Source: Gibbula magus
Taxonomy: Eukaryota; Mollusca; Gastropoda; Trochida; Trochidae
DNA length: 64,000 nucleotides
Assembly (NCBI GenBank): GCA_936450465.1
Contig: OW388296.1
Span: forward strand, 55,356,431-55,420,430
Direction of reading: 5' to 3'
Shown here: piece after piece, positions 12,860 through 24,589 of the stretch
Numbering within the stretch: position 1 is the first letter of the stretch
Layout: every line of letters begins with the position of its first letter
Made by a program: the position numbers and the translations under genes
The notes under the pieces: generated by a model
Told to the model about the DNA's origin: nothing
The model's input: only the letters and a program-made list of their open reading frames with translations
Databases searched by the model: none

Positions 12860-13805
12860 AGCGAGTCATTTTAATTTTTCACATTTAATAGTCGAATTCG
12901 AATATAAATTTATTCAAATATGTTTTCTTGTAGTCAATTTATCTTTATGATAAATTGTAATATGTGTTATGCAACTTTTGTTGCCGATGACCGATGTCAG
13001 TGATGGAAAGTCTCAAAACAAGAAAACCCTTTTCAAAGGCATGGTTGGAGGCATTTTGATAAAATATCGACTAGAAAATATTATGAAAAGAATGTGTATG
13101 CCAATGAATATAGTTAAACGGAGACCGCATTGTGGTCTTTTGGGATAAAAGCTTATAAAAGATTACTAATCAAACAATTAGTTTATCAATTGTAATGTCT
13201 CAAGTAATAGAAACCGTACTTTGATCGTTTACCTTGTATGATGTATAATGTGATAACATTAGTTATTCATAGATAAAATTCGTTTTTATATAATCAGGAC
13301 CATAAACAATCTTATGGTCTCTGATATAATCTATCATTTGAAAATAACAAAATGATTTTTAAGTTCCCTTTTACTTTAACATATATTGAATTTAATCAAA
13401 ACGTTGTTGAGAGTTTTGTCATTGCTAAGACTCCAGAAATATTTATAAGAATACAGCTGCCTACCCAAAGTTGATTCACCTACATGTAATTGGCATGTCT
13501 GTGAATACTCGTATCAAGGAGAAAATTAGACAAATTACTTTGCATTTCTGCATTATAAGAAGATAGTTGAGTGTTTCATGATACCTCATAGTACTAACAA
13601 GTTTTAAGGATCTATCTTTTCAAAACTACAGTTTTAAATATTTAGTGTTTAACTTGGTCAAACATACATCATTCGTTTCCTCTTATACTTATTCATTGTA
13701 TTTGTGATGAAATTGTTCTCATTTAGTCGATTTAAAAACTTGTATTAAACAATTTGTGATATATTTGATTTTTCAAAAGTTGACCCCTCCTGTCTATTTC
13801 ATCAA
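12860..13805. other. AT-rich stretch without recognisable gene
   Basis: No ORF, RNA gene or repeat supported. Confidence 0.4.
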
Positions 13806-13807
13806 TA

Positions 13808-13931
13808 ACATGGTTATATTTGGGATAGAACTACCTTCAATAGTACAAATTCTTGTACGTTTTCGGGCCGCATGGCCTCGGCCCGAAAAAGTACAAGAAT
13901 TTGTATAGTGTTATCCCAAATATAACCATGT
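13808..13931. mobile_element. MITE family D, short copy (hairpin element flanked by TA)
   Basis: ACATGGTTATATTTGGGATA at the left is the inverse of the right end. The ~55-bp arms also share TAGTACAAATTCTTGTAC and GGGCCG..CGGCCC around a tiny centre. TA dinucleotides sit at 13806-13807 and 13932-13933. The same ends recur at 37990-38384 around a longer interior, which fixes the boundaries. Confidence 0.92.
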
Positions 13932-13939
13932 TATATTTC

Positions 13940-15400
13940 TTCACTATCTAAAGGGCAAGTATTTCTATTTCATCAAGCCAAATTTTTTAAAACATGCACC
14001 ACTGACGTGACGACCACAGGAGACGTTTGAGAATGATTATATAACTCATTGATATATATGATGATTCATGTAGGATGTATGATGATTCATGTAGGATGAA
14101 TGTTAATTCATGTAATTTTATTGACGTTACACTGGACGTTATTTACATGATAATTGCACTAAGATATACATGAACAAACTTTCGGTATGCAGCTGTATGT
14201 AGGCCTACATATATATATCAAAATTCGACAGTCAACCATTTGTTCCAACTTTACAAAATTTACAGTATACCAATCCGATTGATTATGATTATGAAGCATA
14301 TTTAGGTTTATCTGTAGAAGGAAGCCATGTACATGGAACACTGTGAAGTCTTATCAACATTTAAAACGTGATGTTCAAGTGGAAGGTTGGAGTGTTGAAT
14401 AGCTGCTAATACTATCTAGTTGTAGATGCTTGCGTCGCGCGGATCAATTTGAGATATTTAGAATAAATCCCTCTTCGCAGTAATACCCACTTAGTCACTT
14501 GGTTAAAAATTTGCTACAGCTGTGTTCATTGCCATTTCATTTTGCCATGATATGAAGAGACCAAGCATGATTGGTTGGAAGTTTATTTTGAATATTGAAA
14601 CTGTAATAGAGGGTGAAATCCAAACACTGTGTGAGTTTGTATGGCGTTTGCGCAACCAATAATGTTTTTCAATGACAAATCTTTCTTTGAAACTTGTTCA
14701 GAAAGAAAAGTTTAATCATTCACAGTTTAAAAATAATGATTATATGACAACCATTTAAGTAGCTTCGTAAGCAGTGAAAATTAAAAAAACATTAACAAAA
14801 ACAGGAATACAAATGCTTCAATTTTCCTGAACATGAATATTGTAATGAAATTCAATAATTTCATTCATATTTTCATAATTCCACTTCCTCAGGGAAACTG
14901 CATTTACTCTCAATACGATTGAGGTGACATTTATTCAGCTGATTCTGCCAAAAGCTAATGGATGTTTCGATTTCATTCATGATAATGTTTAATCAAACAT
15001 TAGAAGGAAAAGAAATTATAAAAAATATGAAAAATCGATACAATAAAGTGGTTTATCAAATTTTTTAAAGCAAATGCCTTTGCATTATAATGATATGAGT
15101 TTTGTTTGTGAACTGTTTGTGAGATTGGTTATTGTTTACGATTCTCCTTACGTGTAAATTGACACCTTATCACTTTATGTATATTGTTTTGTAGTGTTAA
15201 ATTGTATTACTATCTGGATGCTTGATAACTTCGCAGGTTCTTTATGTAAACATAAAAGTTGAAATGGAATTCAGAAATGTCAATCATTGTCCAAAACCTT
15301 TGATGACAATATTAAATGCATGTTTCTAAATGTGTCTAGTTCTTGTCAAATGACCTCGAATATGTCCTGTCTGTAATAATGTATGCGTGATGAGGTACCA
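13940..15400. other. AT-rich stretch without recognisable gene
   Basis: No convincing gene. A short GTAGGATG-containing duplication (GATTCATGTAGGATG twice, near 14060-14100) is the only local repeat noticed. Confidence 0.4.
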
Positions 15401-15589
15401 ATATAAATGTACCTACTCATGTGATTAAACACATTTGGAAAAAATCCCTTATGGTACAATTCCCTTTGTTATTTGTTCCTTTAACAAAGCTTCCATTGTC
15501 TCGGTATAAAAAAAAACACATGAAATACGTTTCCTGTTTAATTATTTTTATCCATCGATCGTTTCATTTAATTTCATGCCCTAAAAGCA

Positions 15590-16080
15590 TCTGCGAGTTA
15601 GTACCTACCGAGGATATTGCACTTTGTAAAGCTGCGATTGTGACATTTGATTCAGCAAATAGTGACAAATGTCATGGACCAAATATTGTTATTGATAGCA
15701 ATGCTTCAAAGCACTTGACAGTCAGAATTCTGAATATATTTCCAGGGTGATTCCGATAATGCAGAAGTCATTTAAAACTCTCCCCCCTCCACCCCCTTAA
15801 TATAATACGTAACATAATATAAATGAGGCTGTTTCATTCCTACAAACCTTCATTAACTACTATCAGTTCATTCACAACTATTTACTGATGCAGTACAACA
15901 GTTTCATTCATATTCTCATCGCAGTCCATTACGGCTTTGGTGATTCTTCACGCAGCATGCTTCTTCATTCATTCATTGATTCAGCTGAATGCAGTAAGAG
16001 CTAACCGATGTTCCCATTCCATTGACTAGAGTGGCATTTAGCTTAGACTTCAGACATTCATTTTACAGAGGTACACTGAC
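15590..16080 (+). repeat. Duplicated 'TIVTFE / SSQSITALVILHA' module, inverted partner of 53.6-54.1 kb
   Basis: The reverse complement of 53620-54100 matches this stretch at roughly 90-95% in the best 180 bp (for example TGATGCAGTACAACAGTTTC and GCAGTCCATTACGGCTTTGG). The plus frame reads AIVTFDSANSD, then downstream SSQSITALVILHAACFF. The copy at 45.5-46.3 kb shows the same order. The 109-codon frame at 15421-15750 ends within the module. No initiation, splice or poly(A) signals tie it into a gene. Confidence 0.65.
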
Positions 16081-16089
16081 CTGTGCTCA

Positions 16090-17905
16090 AATACATGTGG
16101 TTGCTTATATTTATAAATAATTTTTTGAAATATATAATTTAAATGTGCGTTAGATGTTTTTATTTAAGTACTCAGTGTTCATGTCATGTTTCATGAATTT
16201 AAAACAAACATCAACAGCATTATTTCTCAAGTTCTGACACTTGAAACACAATGTTTTACTCATTACACTTGAGTCGGCCAAAATGGTGTGTCAGAAATAC
16301 ATGATTAAAATCGAGGGAAAAGTCGATATTTCATTCCTAGCAAAAGCAGTCTCGAAACTCGAAACGAGTTTTCTCCTATCACTTTACATCAGTGATATAT
16401 CATAGTCATGTATGATATGACAGAGTTGTTCTTCCAACTTGTCCATCCCTGTAACTTCTGCATTATCATAGACAGGAGAGTGTTCGGGCTGAATGTATGT
16501 GAATATCAGCAACAGTGGTCCGGAGGATGGCGAGTTTGTAGTTCTGAAATATAGTACATTATCATACTGGCAGTAAACTTGTTTACTTATTTAAGATAAG
16601 TATTTCTTTCTACAAACGGCTGAAAAACACCCTTTAGATGCTATTCTTTTGGCATTACAGACAACTACATCATATTCATTAAATATATTTTGTAATATAT
16701 CTAATGCATCAGTACACATTGTTTTGATTAAACAGAATATATTAAATTGTCTGAAGAATGTAATGAAATATGATTTGAGACAAAATGCCGTAGTACAGTC
16801 GGTTCGAATCTGCCGATTCAAAGGTGCTGTCAACATTGGTATAGTCGAATTAATAAACGATTTTAATAGGTGAGTTTTCGCTGATTTTCGTGAGTGTGGA
16901 AATTGGCTTGAATATTTGGAGGTAGTGATGAACGGACTGTCTTGTCGCATACCTTTCGAAATAATGATCCGATTGTGACCATTTATAGCTCATTTTGTAG
17001 GGAAATCATTTTGTTTTTGCATCGTAGTCATCGCCTGTTCAGTAAAAATAAATTGTTGATGCGAAATATGACTTTGAATGAGCATGGGGTGGTTTCGTCG
17101 TTACACCCCTTTCCTTTGTATATAGTAATAGGGCAGGGTCTACATTGTATATAGGTATATGTCTTTCAAACGCTGTTTATAAGCGATACACGCCCCTGTG
17201 GATACCCATAGTTTCCAAAAAGACAAGGTGTAATACACTGAACGGGTATATTCACCGTAAAACCGTGTCCACTACTTCACTGAAGTCATATGTCCACCAA
17301 ATTTTCGTCAGAGCAAATTCATAACAGCCGCCATATCCGAGATCACGTAACCATGTCACCTCATTTAATTAATCGAAACCAACTGAGGTGAGTACTTTCT
17401 TTTGCCTGGCAGTTTACTTTTGTTGCAGAAGATTGCATTATCCAATTCATATTTTATTTATCCACATTAGATTTGCTCATATATAATGATAGTAAATGGG
17501 ACTAGAAAACAAATGACTCAGGGATTTCCAGGCCTACCATATACCCTAGAAGAATGAGCTTGTTCTTATGTCGTCAGAATCATCTGCTTGGTAAGGAGGG
17601 GAAATAAATAATATTGAAGTCAAAGAGACATTGATTACACAATGTACTGTTTTTCAATAAGCCTTTACTTAACATACATTAAAAAAACATTTCATTAACT
17701 TAACCAGTCAGGCACATTCATTTCAAACTTCTTAAACAATTCAAGATGACTAATTTTAATGACCTAATCTTAGTGTTTATCTCAGTATGTTTTCATCGTC
17801 ATTAGAATCGATAGTGTTAGACTGATCAGTGAAATTACTATAATTCATGGTTTAAACTTACTACAACATAATTCAGTTCATCATAATGAATGACATCCTC
17901 CATAA
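16090..17905. other. Non-coding stretch with one unassigned ORF
   Basis: A 119-codon minus frame (16591-16950) overlaps a 74-codon plus frame; neither has recognisable motifs. Near 17390 the sequence AACTGAGGTGAGTA resembles a splice donor, but no partner exon was found. Confidence 0.35.
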
Positions 17906-17909
17906 TTGA

Positions 17910-18293
17910 ATGACAATTAAATTTTGCCGATCTATTTTGCACATAATTCTGATATTGTTTCCACCAAATTTGTTTATCCATCGAATCACTTTCATTTGTT
18001 CTTGCTTGTTAGTTTCTTACTTTACCTACAGAAGAAATACCCTAATTGCTACAGGATTCGTTGGAACTAACTTGATGGACAGAGTGGGTTATTGGAGTAG
18101 TAAGACATTTCAAATTATTTTTTACAATTCTTTAAAGTGTTCCACCATATACACCTATAAACATTCGGGAATAGATATGTTTATGAATAATATAATGATA
18201 GATTTCTATCTATGGAATTTTATTCCTGATCCACTGTTTGTAAATCATTATCATATCAGGGTTGCATCCCGGAACATTGAAATACGCAGTTAG
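17910..18293 (+). CDS. Unassigned 127-codon ORF, doubtful
   Basis: The frame is rich in Ile, Leu and Phe, as expected of AT-rich random sequence. An acceptor-like TTTACCTACAG lies inside it near 18030 and is followed by an open stretch reading ATGFVGTNLMDRVGYWSSK, so an exon could begin there. It sits upstream of the real gene on the same strand, but no clean donor-acceptor phase match was found to join them. Confidence 0.15.
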   Translation: MTIKFCRSILHIILILFPPNLFIHRITFICSCLLVSYFTYRRNTLIATGFVGTNLMDRVGYWSSKTFQIIFYNSLKCSTIYTYKHSGIDMFMNNIMIDFYLWNFIPDPLFVNHYHIRVASRNIEIRS

Positions 18294-18929
18294 TGATAAA
18301 TGTCACATTTTATTACACTCAAGGGTATGATATATGACATAGCCCATGATAAAGCAACTTTGCATAGAATGTGTAGACATAAGTTGACATGTAGGTGTAA
18401 GTCTTTTCCAGATGTAATGAAATTGTTGCAAGCTGATTACAGCCATTCGCACAAGGTAAGATGTAAAATTTCCGCTCCACAGTAGGGAATGTCTATAAAA
18501 CCAGCTTGATAATAACTATTTAAGTAGTTAAACGGTGTTACAATAACATCTATGGTTTGTCTTGTACACGAACTATGGCAAAGTTTAATTCAATCATATA
18601 GAATTCAAATCATTTCTACAAATGACGAATTAACATACATACATTCATTAAATTGAATGTATATCAGAATAGGTTAATTACAATTTATTTTAATTGGTGA
18701 AGAAAGAAAATTACAACTGCAATTTATAACGGAATTTGTCTGTCGTTCAGAACCATGTCCAAATGAAGAAAACATCAAGTTTATCAAATTCAGTCTGAAA
18801 AGAAGAGTTCCAAGCTAATCCTTTTCCAGTTTTGGAACTATGTTCATTGTCATTTTCTAAAACTTTCAAATTGGTATACTAAAGGTCATTGTACAAGGAA
18901 CTCTGTGAAGGTCAACCCGCCAGACCAAC

Positions 18930-19154
18930 ATGCAAGTAGTTGTCCTTATCGTCTTGTTCCAACTCTGGTATGGACACGTGTTATGCTGGATCCAACAACC
19001 CACTGGTCCAGAACTATGCAGATGGAAATGCTGCCATATTGTCGGATCACATCTCTGTGGGTGTCAGGTCCCTGTGATGAAGTGCTTGTCAACCAGCGGA
19101 TATGGAGAACAGACGACCTTCCCTTCAGACGTCACAAGATTTAAATATTCTAAG
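18930..19154 (+). CDS. Exon 1: signal peptide and Cys-rich start of a secreted propeller protein
   Basis: The start ATG at 18930 gives a hydrophobic leader MQVVVLIVLFQLWYGHVLC, a typical signal peptide. After it come cysteines at residues 19, 30, 34, 35, 43, 45 and 52 within a compact region. The exon is 225 nt, ends after a complete Lys codon and is followed by GTAATT, an acceptable donor. An ATG at 18905 is in another frame and does not join to the later exons. The 75 residues connect in phase 0 to exon 2 at 19919. I do not recognise the Cys-rich fold; additional 5' untranslated exons are possible. Confidence 0.7.
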
Positions 19155-19918
19155 GTAATTTAGATTTCCCCTTAAACTTACGTATTCTAATGTTGTTTTC
19201 AACAAACAGTATTTCCTTCAGTCACGTTTAACCAGCTGAATACATGATTGTCATCAAATGAAACAAAACAGTATTATTTCACATTGTTAAGATCAAACAG
19301 TATACTTTCTGCATTTTATATGTCTATATTCAATTCTAATTGACTGCATTCGTGGATCTAAGAGTGGAAAGTGACCTAGTCGAGACCTTAAAGTTGAGAA
19401 TTTTGGAAAGATTTTGGGAAGTTTGTGCATCAAGCGAATCTCTTGCCAGTTATTTGTGTCCTCGTAATCTTCACCAGAAGCAGTAACTTCAAACTTTAAA
19501 TCTTCTTATGCAATTGGTACAAATAATTTGAATAGCAGTTCGAATTCTCTCCCCACTGTCAATTAAGCTGGTGGCTTTTATGTTCCTGGAAAACCATAAG
19601 GCTCAGCTAACCTGGGATGTTCAACACTATTCGATTGTAACTTTGATTAACTTTCCATTAAACTTTTAAACACAAAAATGTAAGAGATTAGGGTTGGTTA
19701 AAAAATAAAGCTCCATAAACATTGTTCAATATATTTCACACTAACCCACTTGGTGGAGTATATGTCCGATTCTTTCTACTGTTTTATTAACACTGTCATA
19801 CATTTCAAAACAGAAACATTTAAAACGCAATACTGTACCATCCCGAAAGGGGGGTGGGGGTAATATTCATTACACATTACTGAGCAGTTTTGAAGAAAAA
19901 AAATTCTTCTGTTTTCAG

Positions 19919-20009
19919 ACATGCGATTTTCAAAACATCAAACAATATGGCAACTGTTCAAATATTATTTCAACGAAGACAAAGGGAACTATCTGCGTGA
20001 ATTGGTCAA
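19919..20009 (+). CDS. Exon 2 of the secreted propeller protein
   Basis: The acceptor TTCTTCTGTTTTCAG ends at 19918 and the donor GTATGT begins at 20010. The 91-nt exon translates in the frame inherited from exon 1 as TCDFQNIKQYGNCSNIISTK and continues to CVNWS, adding cysteines at residues 77, 88 and 101. It ends in phase 1 with a single A. Perfect phase agreement with both neighbours is the main support for this small exon. Confidence 0.7.
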
Positions 20010-20631
20010 GTATGTAGTAGTGTGTTTCTGTAACAAATAGACAATACTGCAAAGTAAAATATGTATCAACTTGTTATATATGTGACATGATAACCGTTAA
20101 TAATGAATTAAACGATATAAGGTGTTGTTACATGTTGCGAGGTGAATAGAGCACTTTACATTTCTAAATCTATTTCGAAAATAATGGTATGATTCAGTAA
20201 AACAGATATATACATATGAGTTCATTTTAGCTTTGATATGCTTTCAATTGTTAAAAGAACATCGTCTCTGACCAGTCGAAAGACAACTTTACCAACATAA
20301 CGTTAATGAACGTCTCTCACACAAAGCAACCATTGTCTGTTCACGTGTTCTTCTATTGTATCGTCAATAATTCAAGATATAGTTGTACATATATTATATT
20401 TTCGGATTGGATAAAAAAAACTTATTCTCTGACTAATTGAATGATAACTTCAATTATAGCACATTAAATAAAATTTCGAATTAAAGAATTATATTCCATA
20501 AGACTTTTACGAAACCGTGCAAATTGTTGCTAAATCCTCGCTCCAATGGGGTAATGAAAGAATTCACTCTCGTATCTGCAACATCATATGACACACTTAC
20601 TCGTTCATTAATCACTGTACATCTTTTTCAG

Positions 20632-21443
20632 ATTCCCCAGTGGACTCAGATGGGAGATACGTTCGGTTGATAATCACAGATCTTAATAAAACTTACTTCA
20701 ATTATTATCATCAGATAAACATGTTAAACCAATCAGTGACAAGCTACATTTTTCTCGAAAGCCAATTGGTTACTGCAGTCGCATTTCTTAAGAGTATGAA
20801 CAGAGTCATCATCGCTGAAGACACTCCAGCTCAGATTAAAAGTATTAGTTTAGATTCTTACGACAACGAAAACATTTTATTGAAGCAAAGTGATAAGATG
20901 ATGGTATCTGCTTTGGTTGCAGACAATGTAATGGAACACAACTACAAGTTGTATTTCTCTACAAATAAAAATATACTTTATAAAATGACGATTACTGGGA
21001 CTAGGAAACGAATTACTCGAGTGAGAGGGAATGAAGGGATAACCAGTCTTGCTATAGATCCGTACAGTAAGAGCTTGTTCGTGTGTCGTCGTCATATTCT
21101 GGTCGCTGTGCACATGAAAACCATTTCAAGGGGCAAAATAACAACTCTTCTAAGTTCAGAGACGGCATTCTACACTGCACTGTCCTTCAATAATGAAGAT
21201 CGATCTCTGTATTATACAGACGACATAAACATCATGAAACTATCGCTAAATATAAGTTCAAAAATAATTTCATTGGCTGCAACAGTAAGGCAGATTTCAG
21301 TACATGGTACGCATATTTACGTGTCGTTCAAGTCTACAGGTTATCGACAACTGTGTGAGGTGGATATGACAAGAGGAAAACACAAGTTGATAGATTTGTC
21401 TTCAAGTTTCTCTGATCAATTTGTGTTTGCAGTTGTTGACTAG
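20632..21443 (+). CDS. Exon 3: LDL-receptor class-B (YWTD-like) beta-propeller, terminal exon
   Basis: The acceptor ATCTTTTTCAG ends at 20631. The split codon A|AT gives Asn, then SPVDSDGRYV, and the frame stays open for 270 codons to TAG at 21441-21443. Blade-like repeats are visible: TAVAFLKSMNRVIIAE, then VMEHNYKLYFST, ITSLAIDPYSKSLFV (residues 243-256), ALSFNNEDRSLYYTDD (288-303) and ISVHGTHIYVSF. SLYYTDD and SLAIDPYSKSLFV resemble the YWTD and LAxDWxxxxLYW signatures of LDL-receptor class-B propellers. The length (~265 residues) is right for one six-bladed propeller. With exons 1-2 the protein is 375 residues, secreted, with no membrane segment seen. The canonical Trp of YWTD is replaced by Tyr. 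The propeller call is motif-based; another six-bladed family is possible. A MITE starts ~60 bp after the stop and supplies the first AATAAA (about 21537). Confidence 0.75.
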
Positions 21444-21504
21444 AACTTCTGATCATATTAGGAAAAATAGTGATACAACTTTAACCATTTACAATGTAGA
21501 TCTG

Positions 21505-22005
21505 TTAAAGATCCTGTAGCACGATTTTCTTACTAAAATAAAATGCTCTCTCAAAAATATGAATACGTGTTACCAATGGCTAAATAATACTCCTAAATCA
21601 AGTTTTAAAAAGGCGTTCTAAAACGAATTTACATGGTTCGGTTAAGCAGTGCGAGTCCATTTCCCATCGAGCGGCTATTTTACGGTGGTCAAATGGTCGC
21701 TCGAAGGATGTACAGTTGATCTGACTGATGTAGCGATACTTGAACACGGAGAGTAGAGTTTTAAATATGTAACAATGATGGAATGATCAACTATATATCT
21801 TGCTGTCTGAACTCTCAAATTCTCATGAGACCTCCTTATCTACCTCTCGAACAGTCGCTTTATACGTCGCACCATTTTCTTTGTACACGGAGAACTGTTT
21901 TCTATAGGTTTGATCGTGCTACTTCCCTGATTAACTTTGATCAGTTTGACCAATATGATTCCAATGAAATATAACATGCAAAACAACGTTCTACCGCGCC
22001 TTTAA
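21505..22005 (+). mobile_element. MITE family A, copy 1, abutting the 3' end of the propeller gene
   Basis: Begins TTAAAGATCCTGTAGCACG and ends CGTTCTACCGCGCCTTTAAG, an imperfect terminal inverted repeat with TA-type flanks. The interior matches 30811-31210 directly and 28705-29154 in reverse (TTACCAATGGCTAAATAATA, GTCTGAACTCTCAAAT, CGCTTTATACGTCGCACCA). The frame at 21783-21974 is incidental. Its AATAAA at about 21537 may serve the upstream gene. Confidence 0.85.
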
Positions 22006-22342
22006 GATATAAGTACATAATCACAGGTTAAATGTAAGTAATATAGATCTACACACATAGATGTTAAGGATCAAAACCGACCTGGAGGTTTTGTCTGCCA
22101 AAAAATGCCCTCGCAATTGGAGAGGGCCGAAGGCAAACAAAACCGAGGGGAGGTTTCGATTTAACTTATGAACCGATCGAGGCTATATTTAAGATGTAAT
22201 TTAATATTTTAAAATCCTCACGGATTCAGTGGTATTTACTACAATTGGGATCAGCACAGCACATCACAGTTACACGCCTGCGACGCGCTACCCGTCTCAT
22301 GTGTGGCACAAGGTTCATACTGACAAACAATTAGCTTTGGTA

Positions 22343-22425
22343 TCGTGATCCTTCGTAGCTCAGTTGATAAGGGCGTTGGTAAGCAAGCAAAGAGTCAGAG
22401 ATCGAAACCAGTCATGATCCCTAAA
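22343..22425 (+). repeat. tRNA-derived SINE-like fragment
   Basis: CGTAGCTCAGTTGATAAGGG resembles an internal box A, and AGATCGAAACCAGTC a decayed box B. Acceptor arms do not pair, so this is not a functional tRNA. Confidence 0.5.
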
Positions 22426-22534
22426 AATTGGGAGTTTTCGGACTAGTGATATTTTAAAATATTATACATGAGGAGAAAGATTTCATATAAGTCTTTCCCA
22501 TTCGAACTTAATAGCAATTCAACACATTACCAGC

Positions 22535-22805
22535 GGGCTTACCTCGGGAATTCCCGGAGATCAGAAATACCCTGGTGGGAGGGCCTTAAAAACGTTTATG
22601 GGACCCTCGCACTAGGGTATTATCTGGGCTTATATACCTCAATGCCCATTTAACAGTCTTTGAACTCAGTTATTTTTCCGGGAGAACTAGGGCCTTACAA
22701 TTCCTGTTTAGAAGGCCTTATGCTGGATAATACCCTAGTGAGAGGGTCTTGAACAGAATAATAACCTTCCAAAAGGGTATTATCCACTATAAGGCCCTAC
22801 AAGTA
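22535..22805. repeat. Imperfect nested inverted repeats
   Basis: GGACCCTCGCACTAGGGTAT near 22600 is complemented by ATAATACCCTAGTGAGAGGG near 22723. AGGGCCTTA and TAAGGCCCT also occur as inverse words across the block. It is likely a decayed foldback or hairpin element. It is bracketed by the two opposed tRNA-like pieces at 22343 and 22893. Confidence 0.6.
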
Positions 22806-22892
22806 CAATTATTTGCACCCAAGAAATTCTAAGTCCCATTTAGTAAGGTAATCAATGCTAAAAATTGCAAAGTTTAAAATTTTCATAGCCGA

Positions 22893-22964
22893 CAATGCGG
22901 GATTCGAACCCGCAACCCTTCACTTTGTAGCCCAAAACTCTACCATTAGACCGGGAAGGATTGG
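22893..22964 (-). repeat. tRNA-like / tRNA-derived SINE head
   Basis: On the minus strand GGTCTAATGGTAGAG (box A) and a perfect T arm GCGGGTTCGAATCCCGC (box B) are present at tRNA spacing. The 5' acceptor side CCTTCCC does not pair with the 3' side, and the anticodon stem is poor. It is therefore a pseudo-tRNA or SINE head rather than a working tRNA gene. Confidence 0.6.
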
Positions 22965-22969
22965 TGACT

Positions 22970-24105
22970 GAAAAGGGTTGGTCAGTATTCTGCTGTCGGA
23001 GAAGTTGATATTTGATATTTTATGTGCGCTTTATTTTACTTGAACCATTACATCCTCATTCTCGCGCGTTCTAGCAAAGAGAGGCATTTGCCTACGGGAA
23101 GGCCTTGATCGAGGCCGATCAGCTTTGTCAACAATGCCATACATCGTTTTCATGTCGTAAATGTCTATTTGAGTTTAATTAGAAGGAATGTAAGAATATA
23201 TGCTCTAATAAACATAATTATGTTATAGTTATGATGAATAATACTTTTTGAGTTTGTAATTTAGTAAATGTTGTCAATTTAGCAATTGTCGTAAATTTTC
23301 TATCGGATCGAAGTGAGATGCGCACGGTTATGCGCAGCAGACGTTTTTATGCGTAGGGTTTTATCGAACAACGAACAAGTCACTTTATAGTATCGTAACG
23401 TGTCCACTAGTTATTGTATGGCTGTGCTGAAGACCCATTGTTTTCCAGTTAAATTTATGTTCCAGTTATTTCATATCACTTTATAGCAATTGTAACAATA
23501 TGGTGCGATGACGTTATACCATTGCTATTGTTTTAGATGCTTTTTCACATGATTTGTGGATTGAAAATGGCAGATATTTTTAAATAAATAGAGAAGATAG
23601 ATAATGTAAATGATGTAATATGTATTGACACATTATCAATGACATGTGTAATTATTTGTATTGTAGTGTTTCCATGCATGTTTTACTTGCAACATTATGG
23701 TGTATCATGAAGTTATTCTGCAACTTAGAAGATCGGAAGACGTCTATGTGCGAACGAAGTGATAAAATCACCTTACACGAAATCACGGGTTTTAACCATA
23801 TAGAGTGTGTAAGCTGTGCTAGGAAATACTTCAAACGTGGTAGGTTGCAAACTTTCTCTCATGACATTTAAACATTTGTTCGTCATATAAGCCAAGAATT
23901 GTTGATTGTGTTGGAAAAATACAACGCTCCCTATATGAAACTTATATAAAATACACGTGCAACTATCTGCATATCAGATATTTTTCAACATAGTATAAAC
24001 GAAATTTCTGCCGCAGAATGACTTTGAGAACTATATATGGCCTGGTTTGTGAAGAAAAAATTAGCAATGCCATTCATCAGGTTATGGCAATTGATACTTC
24101 TGTAG
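22970..24105. other. Non-coding stretch
   Basis: Two overlapping short frames on opposite strands (about 23644-23871), neither with motifs. Nothing else supported. Confidence 0.35.
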
Positions 24106-24193
24106 GCGTAGGAACGGTTCAAAAGTTGGGGGGGGGGGGGGGGGGGGGGGGGAGGCGCACAGGTTCGTGAACTTTCGCCTTGTTCCTACGCCT
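24106..24193. repeat. Hairpin with a run of 25 G in its centre
   Basis: TAGGCGTAGGAAC at the left is complemented by GTTCCTACGCCTA at the right. The middle contains 25 consecutive G (24128-24152). The run could form a G-quadruplex on the plus strand and is also a place where read-length errors are likely. The Pro-rich minus frame through it is an artefact. Confidence 0.85.
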
Positions 24194-24589
24194 ATGATAT
24201 GTAACATACCTGAATCGTTCGTTCTTAATTGAAAGTTTATAGTAAATACCAGCAACAACAAAAAAGCGACCTACACCTTCTTGGAGGGAGTGACCTTCAT
24301 TTCTAACTACAGACACGCACTTAATTAACAGCTCTCAGCTGATTGATATCAATAAACATTTTAGCCAATCATCTGAGAGCCGTTAATTCAGTGAGTTGGA
24401 AACTTTGCACATGTATACACATGGATATGTCATCGCTAATGTAATGTAATGTAAATTAGACACAATAGTTTTTTTCTTATATTTCAAATTAGCAATGAAA
24501 AGCCAAAGCAACAGCAAAGTTTTCTACAGACATGTTATACATAATATATATCGTAGAAGTGCCATCTCATGCTGTTCTTAACATGTCTG

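Noticed and set aside
16591..16950. 119-codon minus ORF as a gene
   Set aside because: No motif, no splice or promoter context, and an overlapping plus-strand ORF of similar quality.
22893..22964. Functional tRNA gene
   Set aside because: The T arm is perfect but acceptor and anticodon stems do not pair; better explained as a SINE head.
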